Assembly: GCF_030848805.1 (NCBI RefSeq)
Contig: NC_092366.1
Span: 18,914,620 to 18,978,619, forward strand
Length of the DNA stretch: 64,000 nucleotides
Direction of reading: 5' to 3'
Origin: Temnothorax longispinosus
Lineage: Eukaryota > Arthropoda > Insecta > Hymenoptera > Formicidae
Shown: positions 1-10,787 of the stretch, in pieces
How positions within the stretch are numbered: the first letter of the stretch is position 1
Layout: each line of letters begins with the position of its first letter
The notes under the pieces: generated by a model
What the model saw: only the letters and a program-made list of their open reading frames with translations
Database searches by the model: none
Told to the model about the DNA's origin: nothing
Program-made: the position numbers and the translations under genes

Positions 1-1399
1 AATAACTAATAATTCGCGGGACGCGGGACGTATCTAAACATTCTAAACGAAACGGGCTTTCTGCAGGCCAGCTCCTCGCGAAATAATTCCACGAGCGGGC
101 CGAGCCCAAGGTCCCGCGGGACACGGAGAGAATGCCGCGGGGACCAAGCGAGAGAACTCTCGAGGGAAAGAAACGGGATCAGAAGGTCACACCGCTGAGC
201 AAGCGCGCAGTTGCTCTCGGTGCTCGCCTCGTTAAGGATCGCCGGGGGGCCCCTCGCACCCCGTTGGTACTCGCTCCTCTCCATACCGGGGCCCTTTTCT
301 CGGCCCCGCTCTTTTTCTCTCCCTCTCTCCCCCCTCTCTCTCTCTCTCTTTCTCTTTTTCTCGCAGCACGCGGATCCCGTGGACGCGAGCGGTGCGTTCC
401 TTCTCGGCGCGGTAGGTGGGTGTGTAGGACATAGCGGACTCCCGCAGTCAAGGACACGTTCCGCTTGCCCACACAATCGCGTCTCGCATTCACCGTCGCG
501 TCCCGTCCCGTCCTGCCCCGCTCCGCCCCGGCTCGTCGCGTCGCATCGCTCTGCTGCACTGGCTGGATGTGCGTGCGTATGCAAGCATGCATGCATGCGT
601 GCGTACTCGAGCGAGGGTCGATCTGCCCGCTCGCATTCGCGCGCGCGATCGCGCCGGACATCACGCCGGCATATCCGTTCAATATTCATTAAAACGAAGG
701 ATTAAAAAACACGTGCGTGTAACAGTTAAAATTTAATTGGCTCTATCCGAACTATTTTTAACACGACGCATAAAAGTTTAATATATCATGTATTCGAATA
801 TGACAGATATGTAAATAAACATAAAACAAATTCTTGTATTAATTATTTATTGAATCTCATATTGTTTTATTTTGTTATTTCGTTTCAGATGATACGAAGT
901 CAAGATATCGATAGATATGGATGGATAGACTAATGGAAGATTAAGGTAAAATTGGTGCATTATATAGGAACGAATAAATTATTAACGCGATTTTTTTTAT
1001 TAAGTATTTTATTAAAATATATAATACGCGACTCTATGAAATATTTTCTGTTCTACTATTTATATTTGACATATATTGTATATTAACGAATATCGAGCAT
1101 AGCTCTCTCCTTTCTCTTTGCACCGATTATAATATTCAACTTTGAAATAACATAGAAAGATCAAACAGACATTTTTAAAAATATTTGGGAAGTCAATTGG
1201 GCGTTTAATAAAAACCTTTATTTTACGAATTTCGTATGCATTCTTTCTATGTGAATAAATAAATTTCCGAACGGTTCGAGATGCATTGCGCGGGCAATTT
1301 TAAAGTTCGATTGTAAATAATAAATAATCGCGTCTTAATTAGCCATTAACTCGACTCGCGCAGTATCGGCGTGATATTGTCTGCGTGAGTCGATCTCTC
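1..1399. other. Non-genic: CpG-rich left edge, then AT-rich DNA
   Basis: 1-700 is CpG-rich with a pyrimidine tract and a GCATGCATGCAT run at about 585-600. Several overlapping frames are open there simply because stop codons are rare in such DNA. 700-1399 is AT-rich with no recognised feature. Confidence 0.6.
311..362. repeat. CT-rich simple repeat
   Basis: Degenerate (CT)n/(CCT)n pyrimidine tract. Confidence 0.7.
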
Positions 1400-2467
1400 C
1401 GGCATTTGAGGCATTTCCCGAGCGCCGCGGATACGGAACGTATCGATCACGAGCGGCTGGCGTCTCGACGCCTTTCCAATTAGCAAGTATCGCGATTAAC
1501 TCCGTGTTTTAACATTTGCCAGCTTACAATTAGACGCGTACGTCAGTGATTCGCGTTGGGACGCGTCGTCGCGAGATTTATTCGATCAGAATCCACCATG
1601 CCGCGAGTAGACGACCGAGCGACAATCGTACGTCGCGTTGCGCGGATATCTTTAAGTCGTGCGTTTTTTTATTCAATGCTGTAATACGAGACGATAATTG
1701 TTCTGCCGAGCGCAAACGTCCGGTACTCGTTATACATATACGGTGCCGTATGAGGGGCGGAAAACATGTATTAGATACACTTTCATGTATGAAAGTGCGA
1801 CAAAGGGCCAACGGCTGTGACGAGTGTGGCGTCGCATCGTCATCGTCGCGGCGTCATCTCGCGTCGCGGCGAGTAGCGCGTGAAATTGGCCGCGGATTTT
1901 TCGAGTCCCCCCGCCTCCGCCGCGCGCCGCGCGCCGCGCCGACCAGCGTTCGCGACTCGTGGCGTTCGTTGCGCGGGTTATGCCGTACGCGGGTGTGCGA
2001 CACAGTGTCGGGACCGGAGTGACAACGTTTTTCCCTCTTCGCTTACAAGCACGACTGCGCCACACGAATAGGCCGAGCGTCTTTGTGTAAGCAGAGGAAA
2101 AACGCCAACGCCGTGATTTTTCTCGGAAAATTTTCTCGCGTCCTCGACTGACATGGGTGTGCGAGAGTCGCGGCTCGCGGCCGTCGCGGGTGCCGGTCGA
2201 ATCGTAGTTTCACGCGTAGGTAATTACATCTCTCGCACAGTATTTTTTCGTCGTAATGTAATAAGGAGCGTACGGTCGCGTGTGGTCAACATCGGGAGGT
2301 GCCAAAGTGTTGCGCGATTGTCGTTTTCTGGTGACTAGCGCGCGCGCGCGCGTCGTACCTAACCTAAGCTAACCGCGTTTTCGTGTGTGTAGTGTTGTAC
2401 GCGGCAAAGATGGCTGAGAGGAGGAGGAGGCCTGGGAGGCATCGGGCAACGGTGGAGCAACCGTGAA
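1400..2467 (+). promoter_or_regulatory. CpG-rich promoter-like block with candidate leader exon
   Basis: This is a sharply CpG-rich block flanked by AT-rich DNA on both sides. It ends in a good donor, GAA|GTGAGT, at 2467/2468. A short ORF of 18 codons (2410-2466, starting MAERRRRPGRHR) ends right before the donor. If the earlier, weaker CC|GTGAAG were used instead, that frame would stay open into the next exon. The exon's 5' end is not defined. It may be a 5' leader exon of a + strand transcript, possibly of ovo, or an unrelated non-coding RNA. Confidence 0.35.
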
Positions 2468-2866
2468 GTGAGTAATTACTTACAATTAGTTATTATATTC
2501 TACCTGTACAATTAATCGCCGCGATGACTCAATTCGTGTCAATTAATACATCATTTAGATGGTGCGATATAATGCATATAGAATATCGTTTGTCCTAAGG
2601 CGCTTAGAATTTTTAATAAAATATATTTATATTTTTCATAAATATTTAGGTATATCTAAAATATTTTCGAAATGCTTAATATTTACAGTGATTTCGAATT
2701 ATTTATATAAAAATGTTTAATCAGATTTTATACAAGTTTACGTTTAAAGGATTTTTTAAATTATATGTAATTTTTTAAATATTTAAAGACATTTGCGCAA
2801 TAATTATTTTGTGAAATATTAATTATTTTAGTTATGCTATAATTTGGATATGTTTGTATTTTTCAG

Positions 2867-2908
2867 ATCATCTTGTGTACTACAACTCCACTGCTACGCA
2901 TCGTATCG
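2867..2908 (+). other. Candidate 42-nt micro-exon
   Basis: The acceptor TTGTATTTTTCAG ends at 2866 and the donor TATCG|GTGAGTCC starts at 2909. Both are near-consensus and only 42 nt apart. The length is a multiple of three and all three forward frames are open. It lies 400 nt downstream of the CpG-rich block with its own donor, so the two could form consecutive exons. The downstream partner is unknown. Confidence 0.35.
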
Positions 2909-3028
2909 GTGAGTCCTAAATTCAATAATATTAAATTATAATTATAATTATAATTATAATTTTTAATATAACTATATATGCGTGAGTTATATTATTTTAA
3001 AAACGTTTGTTATATTATTTTAAAAATG

Positions 3029-3277
3029 TGGGGCTTCGCCCGGGTGTCTTTTTTTTTAAACAACTTTATTTGTGTTATTACAATTTAAATTTCCATTTTT
3101 TATTGTAAATTTTTATAGCTTACTTTGTAAGCTTTTTAAATTGGGTTGTAGCACAATGGCACATAGCCTATGTTATTCAGGAAAATATAAGCTATCCACC
3201 AGTGTAAAAATTTTTTAAATTGATTCAATAGTTTCTAAGATTACCCTGAACAATGGAACAAACAAACTTTTCCCCTT
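3029..3277 (+). repeat. Interspersed repeat, copy A (longest)
   Basis: It starts GGGCTTCGCCCGGGTGTC, continues with an AT-rich body (AAACAACTTTATTTGTGTT, later GGGTTGTAGCACAATGG), and ends with TCAATAGTTTCTAAGATTACC and a CAAACAAACTTTTCCCC tail. The body is repeated at 4289-4420 and the end at 5164-5287 (inverted). The TTCAATAGTTTCTAAGATTAC-type string and the CAAACAAACTTTT tail are typical of a widespread arthropod repeat type. Whether it is RTE-like or Helitron-like cannot be decided here. Confidence 0.65.
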
Positions 3278-4288
3278 CATTGAATACATCATTTAATATT
3301 ATTTAACAATTTAATTTAATAAGTTTTAAAACAATACATTTCATTGATATATGTATATTATATGTATATAATAGGAAGATCAATGTTACGTGTTTTATTG
3401 AATACATTATGCCACTATTAGATACAAAGTTCCCGGCTGGCTGAATGGTCTATTGTAATGTAAGAAACGTTATAAAACAGCCGTCGAGCAGCGCGTCGTC
3501 CGGCAAAAAGCGCGGGAGCGCGCAATAGCAGTAATTTCATTCCCGTTTCTCGGGCCAAGTTCATCGCTGCCTAGAACGTAATTCTAGTTCTGCCATCGGT
3601 TGTTGCTCTGCTCGCGTAACTCGGCAAGGTAGGATAAAGCCGGCATAGTCACGACAGCGCGCCGACTCTCTATATAGTTCTATACTATTTCGTCCGCACG
3701 CATGTTCTCACGTGGTTCACACCGGGGAAGAAAAGTTACCTCTCCCTCGCTAACTTTAATTACATCTTTCATCGTACGATAGCTTAGACCGAGAGACGTG
3801 ACGACCGTAATTAAAACGACAATAGCGAGACAGACCGACAATCGCGTCGTCTGTCTGCGTTAAACGCGCGGATTTACCGTAATTTGGCGTGACCTGACTC
3901 TCGTTGACGGGCGAGTTCGCGGGACAATTTCGCGAGATTGTGCAAGAAAGATAAGAAACCAGGAAGATAGTTTCTACCGAGAAATCACGGTAATGTCGGT
4001 TCGCATTCACGACTGATTGTATGGAGTAACGCAGATCAGAAACAACTAATGGTCCTTTTTCCGTTTTTTTTTTTTTTTCATCGCTTTGTGCAAGTTTGGC
4101 ATGTACAACTTTTTCGAGTTGTGCGATGTCTAGACATGTATCAGATTTATTTAAGCCCACTTGGTTATCGTCAACTAATGGTTCTTTTTCCATTTATTTC
4201 GGTGTAATAGTGAAATCCTCGTCCAGTAGTTTAACATGACTTTGAGGCTTAAAAAATTTAATAGGACGTGCCACTGTATCCGATATGT

Positions 4289-4420
4289 TTAAACAACTTT
4301 ATTTGTGTTCTTAAAATTTAAATCCCCATTTTTTATTGTAAATTCTTATAGCTTACCTTGTAAGCTTTTTAAATTTTTTTTTAATTGGGTTGTAGCACAA
4401 TAGTACCTATGTTACTCAGG
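4289..4420 (+). repeat. Interspersed repeat, copy B (body only)
   Basis: It matches 3058-3182 in the same orientation with scattered differences: AAACAACTTTATTTGTGTT, CCATTTTTTATTGTAAATT, AGCTTACCTTGTAAGC and TTGGGTTGTAGCACAAT. It is truncated at both ends relative to copy A. Confidence 0.65.
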
Positions 4421-5163
4421 CACAAACGGCGAAAATCCTGTCGTACCAGCTTAGATTATGTAGTTTTAATACGCCGAGCGATAATTTCTCATTTGTATAA
4501 GCTCGAAGTCGGTATCTTATTATTTAACCTTGTGTAAAATACGGAGATATAAAATTAGCTAATGTCTAATGGAACGCGGAATTGTCGCGACACGGAATGG
4601 ATATGCATTAAGGCAAGCCTGGGGCAAGCCGGCGGTGCTACTTCTTATCAAAGGAGCGACTCGCGCGGGCACGAAGCAACGAATTTGGTGCCCTTGGTGA
4701 TCGAAATCGCGTTTCACGATTATGGGAAAAAAAACAAAGCTATCTGTCCGGACGCGAGAAACTGTACTTATCCACCGTCAGATAAGTTACGTATATTCCT
4801 TTTTTTCCTTTATAATGCATTTTTCCGTTCGCCACACTATATATACGCTTGCTCGATCTGAAAATAAGATTCGCATGCTAGGCGTCGTATAAGGAAACGA
4901 GATTTTTTTGACCGAGATTTGAGTTTATATTGAGTTTTATAAAATACAATGACTCAACGCTGATAGTATGACAACCGCGAATGCAAAAATCGTCTGTGAT
5001 TCATCTAACAGCTGCTATGCATTCAAGAGATTGAAGCGCGGTAAATCAAAACATCGAGTGGTTATTTATGCAATATTGCATCATAGAGCGATAGCAAGAA
5101 ATAGCTTGCTGCGATTTACGATATTTATAAAGATAATCGCGACTTCCTGGTATATGTGTATAT

Positions 5164-5287
5164 AATCCTTACTATTATATAAAGGAGAAAAGTTTGTTTG
5201 TTCCCTTGTTTAGGGTAATCTTAGAAACTATTGAATTGATTTCAAATATGGTTAAACTGGTGAATAGCTTATATCTTTCTTCAGGTA
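5164..5287 (-). repeat. Interspersed repeat, copy C (inverted end)
   Basis: It is the reverse complement of roughly 3178-3277: AAGTTTGTTTGTTCC, GGGTAATCTTAGAAACTATTG, then CTGGTGAATAGCTTATAT. It extends beyond copy A with AATCCTTACTATTATATAAAG, the usual outer end of this repeat type. Confidence 0.65.
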
Positions 5288-6398
5288 TTTACTACAGTAG
5301 GAATTTCCCGTCGTGCGCGCATTACTTTCAAGATCAATGTAAATACTGTTTTCCACGATTATCGTTTTTATTTGATCTCGCATTTCTTTCCTCGGCAAGA
5401 TGTAATATCATTTACAGACGTATATAAATTCTAACGATACTGGGCCGATCGCGGGACCCGGATGCTAATCGCGATTTCACACACACGGGTGTGCGTGCAA
5501 TTTCACGTATCGCGCACGCACATACATACAGCGGAGAACGGTCAAGGCCACCGTACACGTCGACGTTCGCCGCGTAGAATCGCGAGAAAGCAGTTCCTCG
5601 ATGTTTTCTGATCGCCTCGGTCTCTAGACTTGACCTTCGCTTCATCGTGATCGCCGTTGAAGAAACCGGTGGGCGACGAATGAAATGCAGTAACCTCGGC
5701 GTGAAAAACGGATGAAAAAATCAATCAATCTCTCTCTCTCAAGATCAAGGCTCCGCGATATTAGCGTGATTACCGCATAAGAAAACAATCTGGGTTAGCG
5801 CGGAGCATGTGTATAATGTCACGCGCGCAAAAACCGAGTATGTGGATGTCTGCGTGCATGTGTTTCGCGGTACAGTATATGCGGCACACGTGTGTGCGTT
5901 ACGTACCGACCATCCGAATGCCGATACCGCTCGATCAGATTGAACGGCCGGTCGTTCGAGTCGGTCTCGGCCATGTGAGTCAGTAAGACGCGTTTGCTCC
6001 GCATGCCACACCCGCGCGCCGCGGTGCATTGTGTGCATTCCGTTTGTCGCGCTGTAGCGTAGCAGGCGACATATTTCTTAGTTCCAAAATTTCCAATTTT
6101 TTCCCGTAAGGTGAAAGGTCACCTAATGGTGAAATGCTTCGATAACTAATATAAACTTTTTTTTAGTTCTCTTGAGATTTCATCTAAAAGATATGTTTCG
6201 CGAAATCAAACTTTGCTTTTGCGTTCCTATTTAATTTTTTGAATGACGGTTAATTCATACGATTACAAATAAAGCAACAAAGATAAAAAAGTTAATTTTT
6301 TCTTAAATCGTAAATTATAAATAAATAATATAACGTATACTTTCTCAAAATCTAAAGCAAAAATCGAATAAAGTGAATTCGATATTGGTATCGAATGC

Positions 6399-6648
6399 GA
6401 TGCTGGACATAGGTGTTTGACATCTCGCACGTTATCGTTAAGGAATAAAATATTCTACGACGGAAAAGCCGTGTATTGCTCGCAGACTCGCAAACCTATG
6501 GAGGATTCGGGTTCGAGTCCAGCATCTAACCAAATATTGCTGCTCGGTTTTCCACCACGTATAGCACTTGGGCATTGCTATGTGTGGAGAGGTATACACG
6601 GATATACATATATATACCGCATTGTTTCAATATAATTAACACGAAAGC
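6399..6648 (+). repeat. tRNA-derived SINE, copy 1
   Basis: The head has terminal complementarity GATGCTGG (6399-6406) with CCAGCATC (6519-6526) and a perfect pol III B box GGTTCGAGTCC at 6510-6520. It is followed by a body with GGTTTTCCACCACGTATAGC and GGGCATTGCTATGTGTGG (a stem-loop) and a tail ATTGTTTCAATATAATTA. Head, body and tail all align with the copy at 13566-13770. The head seems to carry roughly 50 nt of extra sequence. Confidence 0.7.
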
Positions 6649-9600
6649 AAAAATTTTTATTCCGTGTCGCGACAATTCCGCGTCGCGATTAACGGCCATC
6701 GCGATATCCGGAATGGTAACGTGTGTAATTCTGGAACTGATTACTTCTCGCATACGCGTTAAAGGCCACGGCGACAGGACTCGGGGAAAAGACAAGGAGA
6801 ATAAAGATGTGGAAGAGGAGGAGGAGGAGGAGGAGGAGGAGAAGGAAGGTGGAACTGGTCTCTCGAGCCGCGGCCAAGACACTTGTTTACTCGAACGATC
6901 GTGGCCTCCTTTTCGGTCGTATACCTTCGCTAATTCGCTTCACTTCCTCTGCCCCCTCTCTTTCTTCTCCTTCAGTCCTATTCCTCTGCCAGTCGCTTCT
7001 CGTCTTCCTCCTCTTTTTCCTCCTCTTCTCGCCCGTTCCTTCCCCAGCCCCAGTGTGTATGTGTAACTCCTGCGTGACGCCATTTTCCACTTAGTCCGCG
7101 ATTATTCCTGCCTATTCCCCTCCGACTTATTACTTGGACGATGTTACGTCGATATTGCTATTCGGATATTTTGTTACGATAATGCCAGGATAATGCCACC
7201 CCAGCTAATTTCGCATTATTGTGCTATCGATAAAATAATCGACGTATCCTGGAGACGTTATCTGTGTTAGGAACGTAAGGATAGTATTCTTTATAGTTTG
7301 CCTGTCGATTCTTTTCCCATACATCTCGATAATGTAACAAGGAAAATAATAAAATAACGCGATATCTAAGTAGGGAAAATTATTCTTTTGTTGCCATCGA
7401 AATGTTTCTCAATTCAAATTCATACCATTTAAAATGATGCACGATTGAGTTACTTGCGTTTTCAATCGGTAATTAATAGATATTGATACGCATAATTGGT
7501 GTTGATCGTTTATATTCGAGCATCGCGTTGGATTTGAAATTTCATATTTATTTACCTCGCAATGTCTTATCTCGTTAACCGGCTTCTGTGCGAACGATTA
7601 GTGAATGATTACATACATATAGAAACTAAGCTTATATCGTCACCAGAGTATCGCGAGATGCGTGATTCCGAACTAAGTACGTAACTTGCACGGAAACTGC
7701 TTATCGTACCTCCGCCAAGCGGTAATATTCGCCTAAGGACGCGGGAGGGAAAAAGGATCGGCGAGTGACTCGTCACGAAATTGCATGGTATTTCGCGCTA
7801 CGGACGACCGCGGGTTCTTTTGTCGCTCGCCGCCGACTCGTTTTAATGGATCCGAGAATGATCGGGATTTTCGAGGCAGCGCGGCGCGGTGCGACGCGGC
7901 GGCGCGGCATCGTGAGAATCCTGCCAACGAGAGAGAGCGTCTCGCACCGGCATTCCTACCCGCTCTAACAGGATAGAGGGTAAACGTGTCCCTGAAGGCA
8001 ATCGGCATATTTGTGCTCGCAACTTTGTAGTACTCCATGCGCAAGCATGGTAATTCACATTACGATAATAAGAAGGACGGAGTGAAGACACAGGACATAC
8101 GACATACGACGCACCTTCGCGAACATAAACTTACTCCTGGCACGCTCCCGTAATATACTTGAGGAAATCTTTTTACAATTACACTTTTGGAGAAAGCAAT
8201 AACATTTCTTTATGTTTGACAAAAGTTACCGTAAATTGATCCGTGACCCATATTTTTCTTATAGAATTATATTAGGACGTAAGAGACATGCAACTTACAT
8301 ATATATATACTTTCTAGATATTTGTTTTAGTCTTTTTAGTTTGTCACGAGTGTAATTTGTAATTTATTTTCTGCAATATATACGGTTACTTTTTTTTTGT
8401 ACAATCTAGACTTTAACATAGCTATAAATATAAAAAACTCAATCACTTAATTTTACCGTGCAAAAACCTATTCACGATAAAAAGAAACTTTTTTACGACG
8501 TTCTACAATTGTTGATACAATGCGAGAAACAGAAACGCGAATTTTGACAAAAATAATTACTGCAATATTAGATACTAATCGTAACAATAAGAATAATATT
8601 TGTCTTTAAAAACATTATATTTTATATAAAATATTATATAAAATTAATTTATATTTTGTGTAATATTTTTTTAGATTTAAAATATGGATTTATTATATAG
8701 TATATTAACTATTATTATATCAATTATAAGATGTTAAGCATAATGAATGATTAATGGACACATGATTACGAGTTATGCTGAGCATTTGCATTTCATGACA
8801 TGACATTATTTTTTTTTATAATCCAAGTTATTATTGATTAAAAACAGTCAATGTTGACAAAATCAATTAACAGTACACGCGATTGAATATAAATCTATTC
8901 CGAAAAGAACAGCTTGAAAACTATTTCAATTTTTGCGACTTGTAAAAGTCACGCTCGTATTATTATACATGCATCTTTTTGTTCGACCATGCTTGTGGCA
9001 TATGACAATACTTTTCGTTTATGATTTCAAGCCGGATGTTGTAAGAACATTGAAACTTTGCTAGAATCTAGGAAAATCCGATTGTATAATATAAGAAATT
9101 AAGCCTATAAATTAGCTGAGATTGCGGCTAATAACTTTCTTCGAAAGCTACTGGCTTGTTGAAGAAAACTCGAGGTAGTCGCTGTTGCGGCTGCTGCTGG
9201 AGGGAACCTGGCAGGGGTACGCGCGGCGAGGCCAAGCGAGGCGAGGCGAGGCGAGGCGAAGCGAAGCGAACGAAGCGGCGCTGGATACAAGAGCGTTGTT
9301 AGGTCATTGACTGCCGGTGGCCGCCGATCTGCGAGTATCCAAGGACAGCCGCTCCGACGCTCACGACGTCTCTTTCTCCTCTCCTCTCTGTCTCCCTGCA
9401 TCTTCCTCTCTTCCTCCCGCCTCCTGCTCTCTCCTCTCTCTCTTCTCTCCTCTTCCTCCTCTTCTTTCTCCATCTCCTCTTCGATCCTCACTCCCTTTGC
9501 CACTTTTAAAGTCCGTCGTCTCGGCTATCTGTCTTAACAGCGAATCGAAAGGGTATCCTTTATTCACCGTACCGGCGAATCGCCAATTAATTCGTTTATT

Positions 9601-10445
9601 ATCCATCTTTGTCAGGATACAACCGTTTGGCGAAGCGACGCCCGACGGTCGCTAGCCCGCTCATTATATTTGCAAATCGGGAAGTAACTATAATGTGTCC
9701 GTACTATCCGTTTTTTCTTGTGATTTTATCGTGATAACGTTGACATGTATCTCTCGCATGGCGTCGCGCATTTGTGTCACGCTGGACTCTTTATTTTGGG
9801 ATTATTAAGGCGAGCAAGCGCGATAAATCTATATTTTCTTACGTTTCGAAGCAGTCGAATTATCGTGAAAAATATCTTTGCAAATAAATTCAAATGGTTC
9901 CTCTAGCTACCCCAAAAATTACATTTCTTGCATTACGTTATAAAACTCATTGTATTATACATAAAAAGAAAGATTATATTATAGGTAGATGTACACTACA
10001 CATATTCTATTCGGTATATCCAGGTCATGGGAAAAGGACCGGAGTGTAGGAAGGATTTCGCGGTTGCCTCCTTTCGTGCGGCACGCATTTCCGTTTCGCG
10101 CATTATCGATGCGGTCTAATCCGATCCGGCAGAATGAAAAATGTAGGGATCACCTAAAGACCTAAACAGCGCTCTACATTAAATCTGAACGAAATCAAAT
10201 TGAAAGCAATCTCAACGTATTCTTTACAACGAAAATAGACCTCGTTAACTGTCTGGTTTATTACCGAAGTTTTTAAGTTTTCTCATTACTCATAATGATA
10301 TCCGATAATTCGATAAAATATCTCTTTTCTTATAATATGGAATTGTATTATTTTTAGAATTGTATCCAATCCTGTCGTTATACATCGTGACTTTATCGAT
10401 AACATTCATTTACGAGCGTGTAAACGCTAAGTATCGCTGCCTTTT
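6649..10445. other. Non-genic region
   Basis: It contains a GAG triplet run (6812-6845), CT-rich tracts (about 6,950-7,040 and 9,360-9,480), a GCGAG minisatellite (9226-9270), CpG-rich pieces at 7,730-8,110 and 9,120-9,660, and AT-rich unique DNA. No coding sequence was recognised. Confidence 0.55.
9226..9270. repeat. GCGAG minisatellite
   Basis: Tandem GCGAG/GCGAA pentamers (GAGGC GAGGC GAGGC GAAGC type), slightly degenerate at both ends. Confidence 0.7.
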
Positions 10446-10787
10446 TCACGGCATGACAGATTTCTGTTTATAAAACAACCTCTCTGGAATAGGATAAATC
10501 AAGTTCACACCAATCGGTTCTATTCCGCGAAAGGGAAAATTTTGCCCGCCGTGTGAGGTTCTTTTCATGTCGGAAACCGGATGAAAAGGGGCCACGTTGG
10601 ATAGGGGTATCTTCGGTACTGAAAACCATTGGCTCGGTTTGTGAATATTGAATGGGTTCATTTTCTGAACCGTGAATCTAAGTTTTCTATAGGGTCGATC
10701 CTTAGGCAGAAGAACTAGATCGATATCGTGAGAACGAAATTCCCGTAACGACTGCAGAGGATACATGGAAATCTGGCTATAGGTCAT
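10446..10787 (-). CDS. Candidate single-exon gene of unknown function
   Basis: This is a 113-codon ORF starting ATG at 10787-10785 and ending TGA at 10448-10446, in AT-rich surroundings. The protein is not low-complexity. It mixes aromatic, Pro, Lys and Arg residues (for example QWFSVPKIPLSNVAPFHPV and GGQNFPFRGIEPIGVN), with varied codon use, which is unlike the other open frames in this part of the window. In-frame sequence stays open for about 14 codons upstream of the ATG with no strong acceptor. I do not recognise a family. It could be a small lineage-specific gene, the last exon of a longer gene or a decayed retrocopy. Confidence 0.35.
   Translation of the reverse strand: MTYSQISMYPLQSLREFRSHDIDLVLLPKDRPYRKLRFTVQKMNPFNIHKPSQWFSVPKIPLSNVAPFHPVSDMKRTSHGGQNFPFRGIEPIGVNLIYPIPERLFYKQKSVMP

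Larger units (their letters stand above)
2500..6398. other. Non-genic AT-rich region with repeats
   Basis: Besides the micro-exon and the three repeat copies, this holds an ATTATA microsatellite (2934-2963), a CpG-rich piece at 3,480-3,680 and another at 5,450-6,060. Open frames at 3756-4193 (-) and 4562-4861 (+) show no recognisable protein and no splice context. Confidence 0.55.

Noticed and set aside
6..705. Several long overlapping open frames on both strands
   Set aside because: All lie in CpG-rich, pyrimidine-tract DNA where stops are rare. The predicted proteins are Arg/Ser/Glu low-complexity and no frame has splice context.
3756..4193. 145-codon - strand ORF with a Lys-rich run
   Set aside because: The Lys run comes from a poly-T tract. 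There is no domain and no splice context, and the frame looks like chance.
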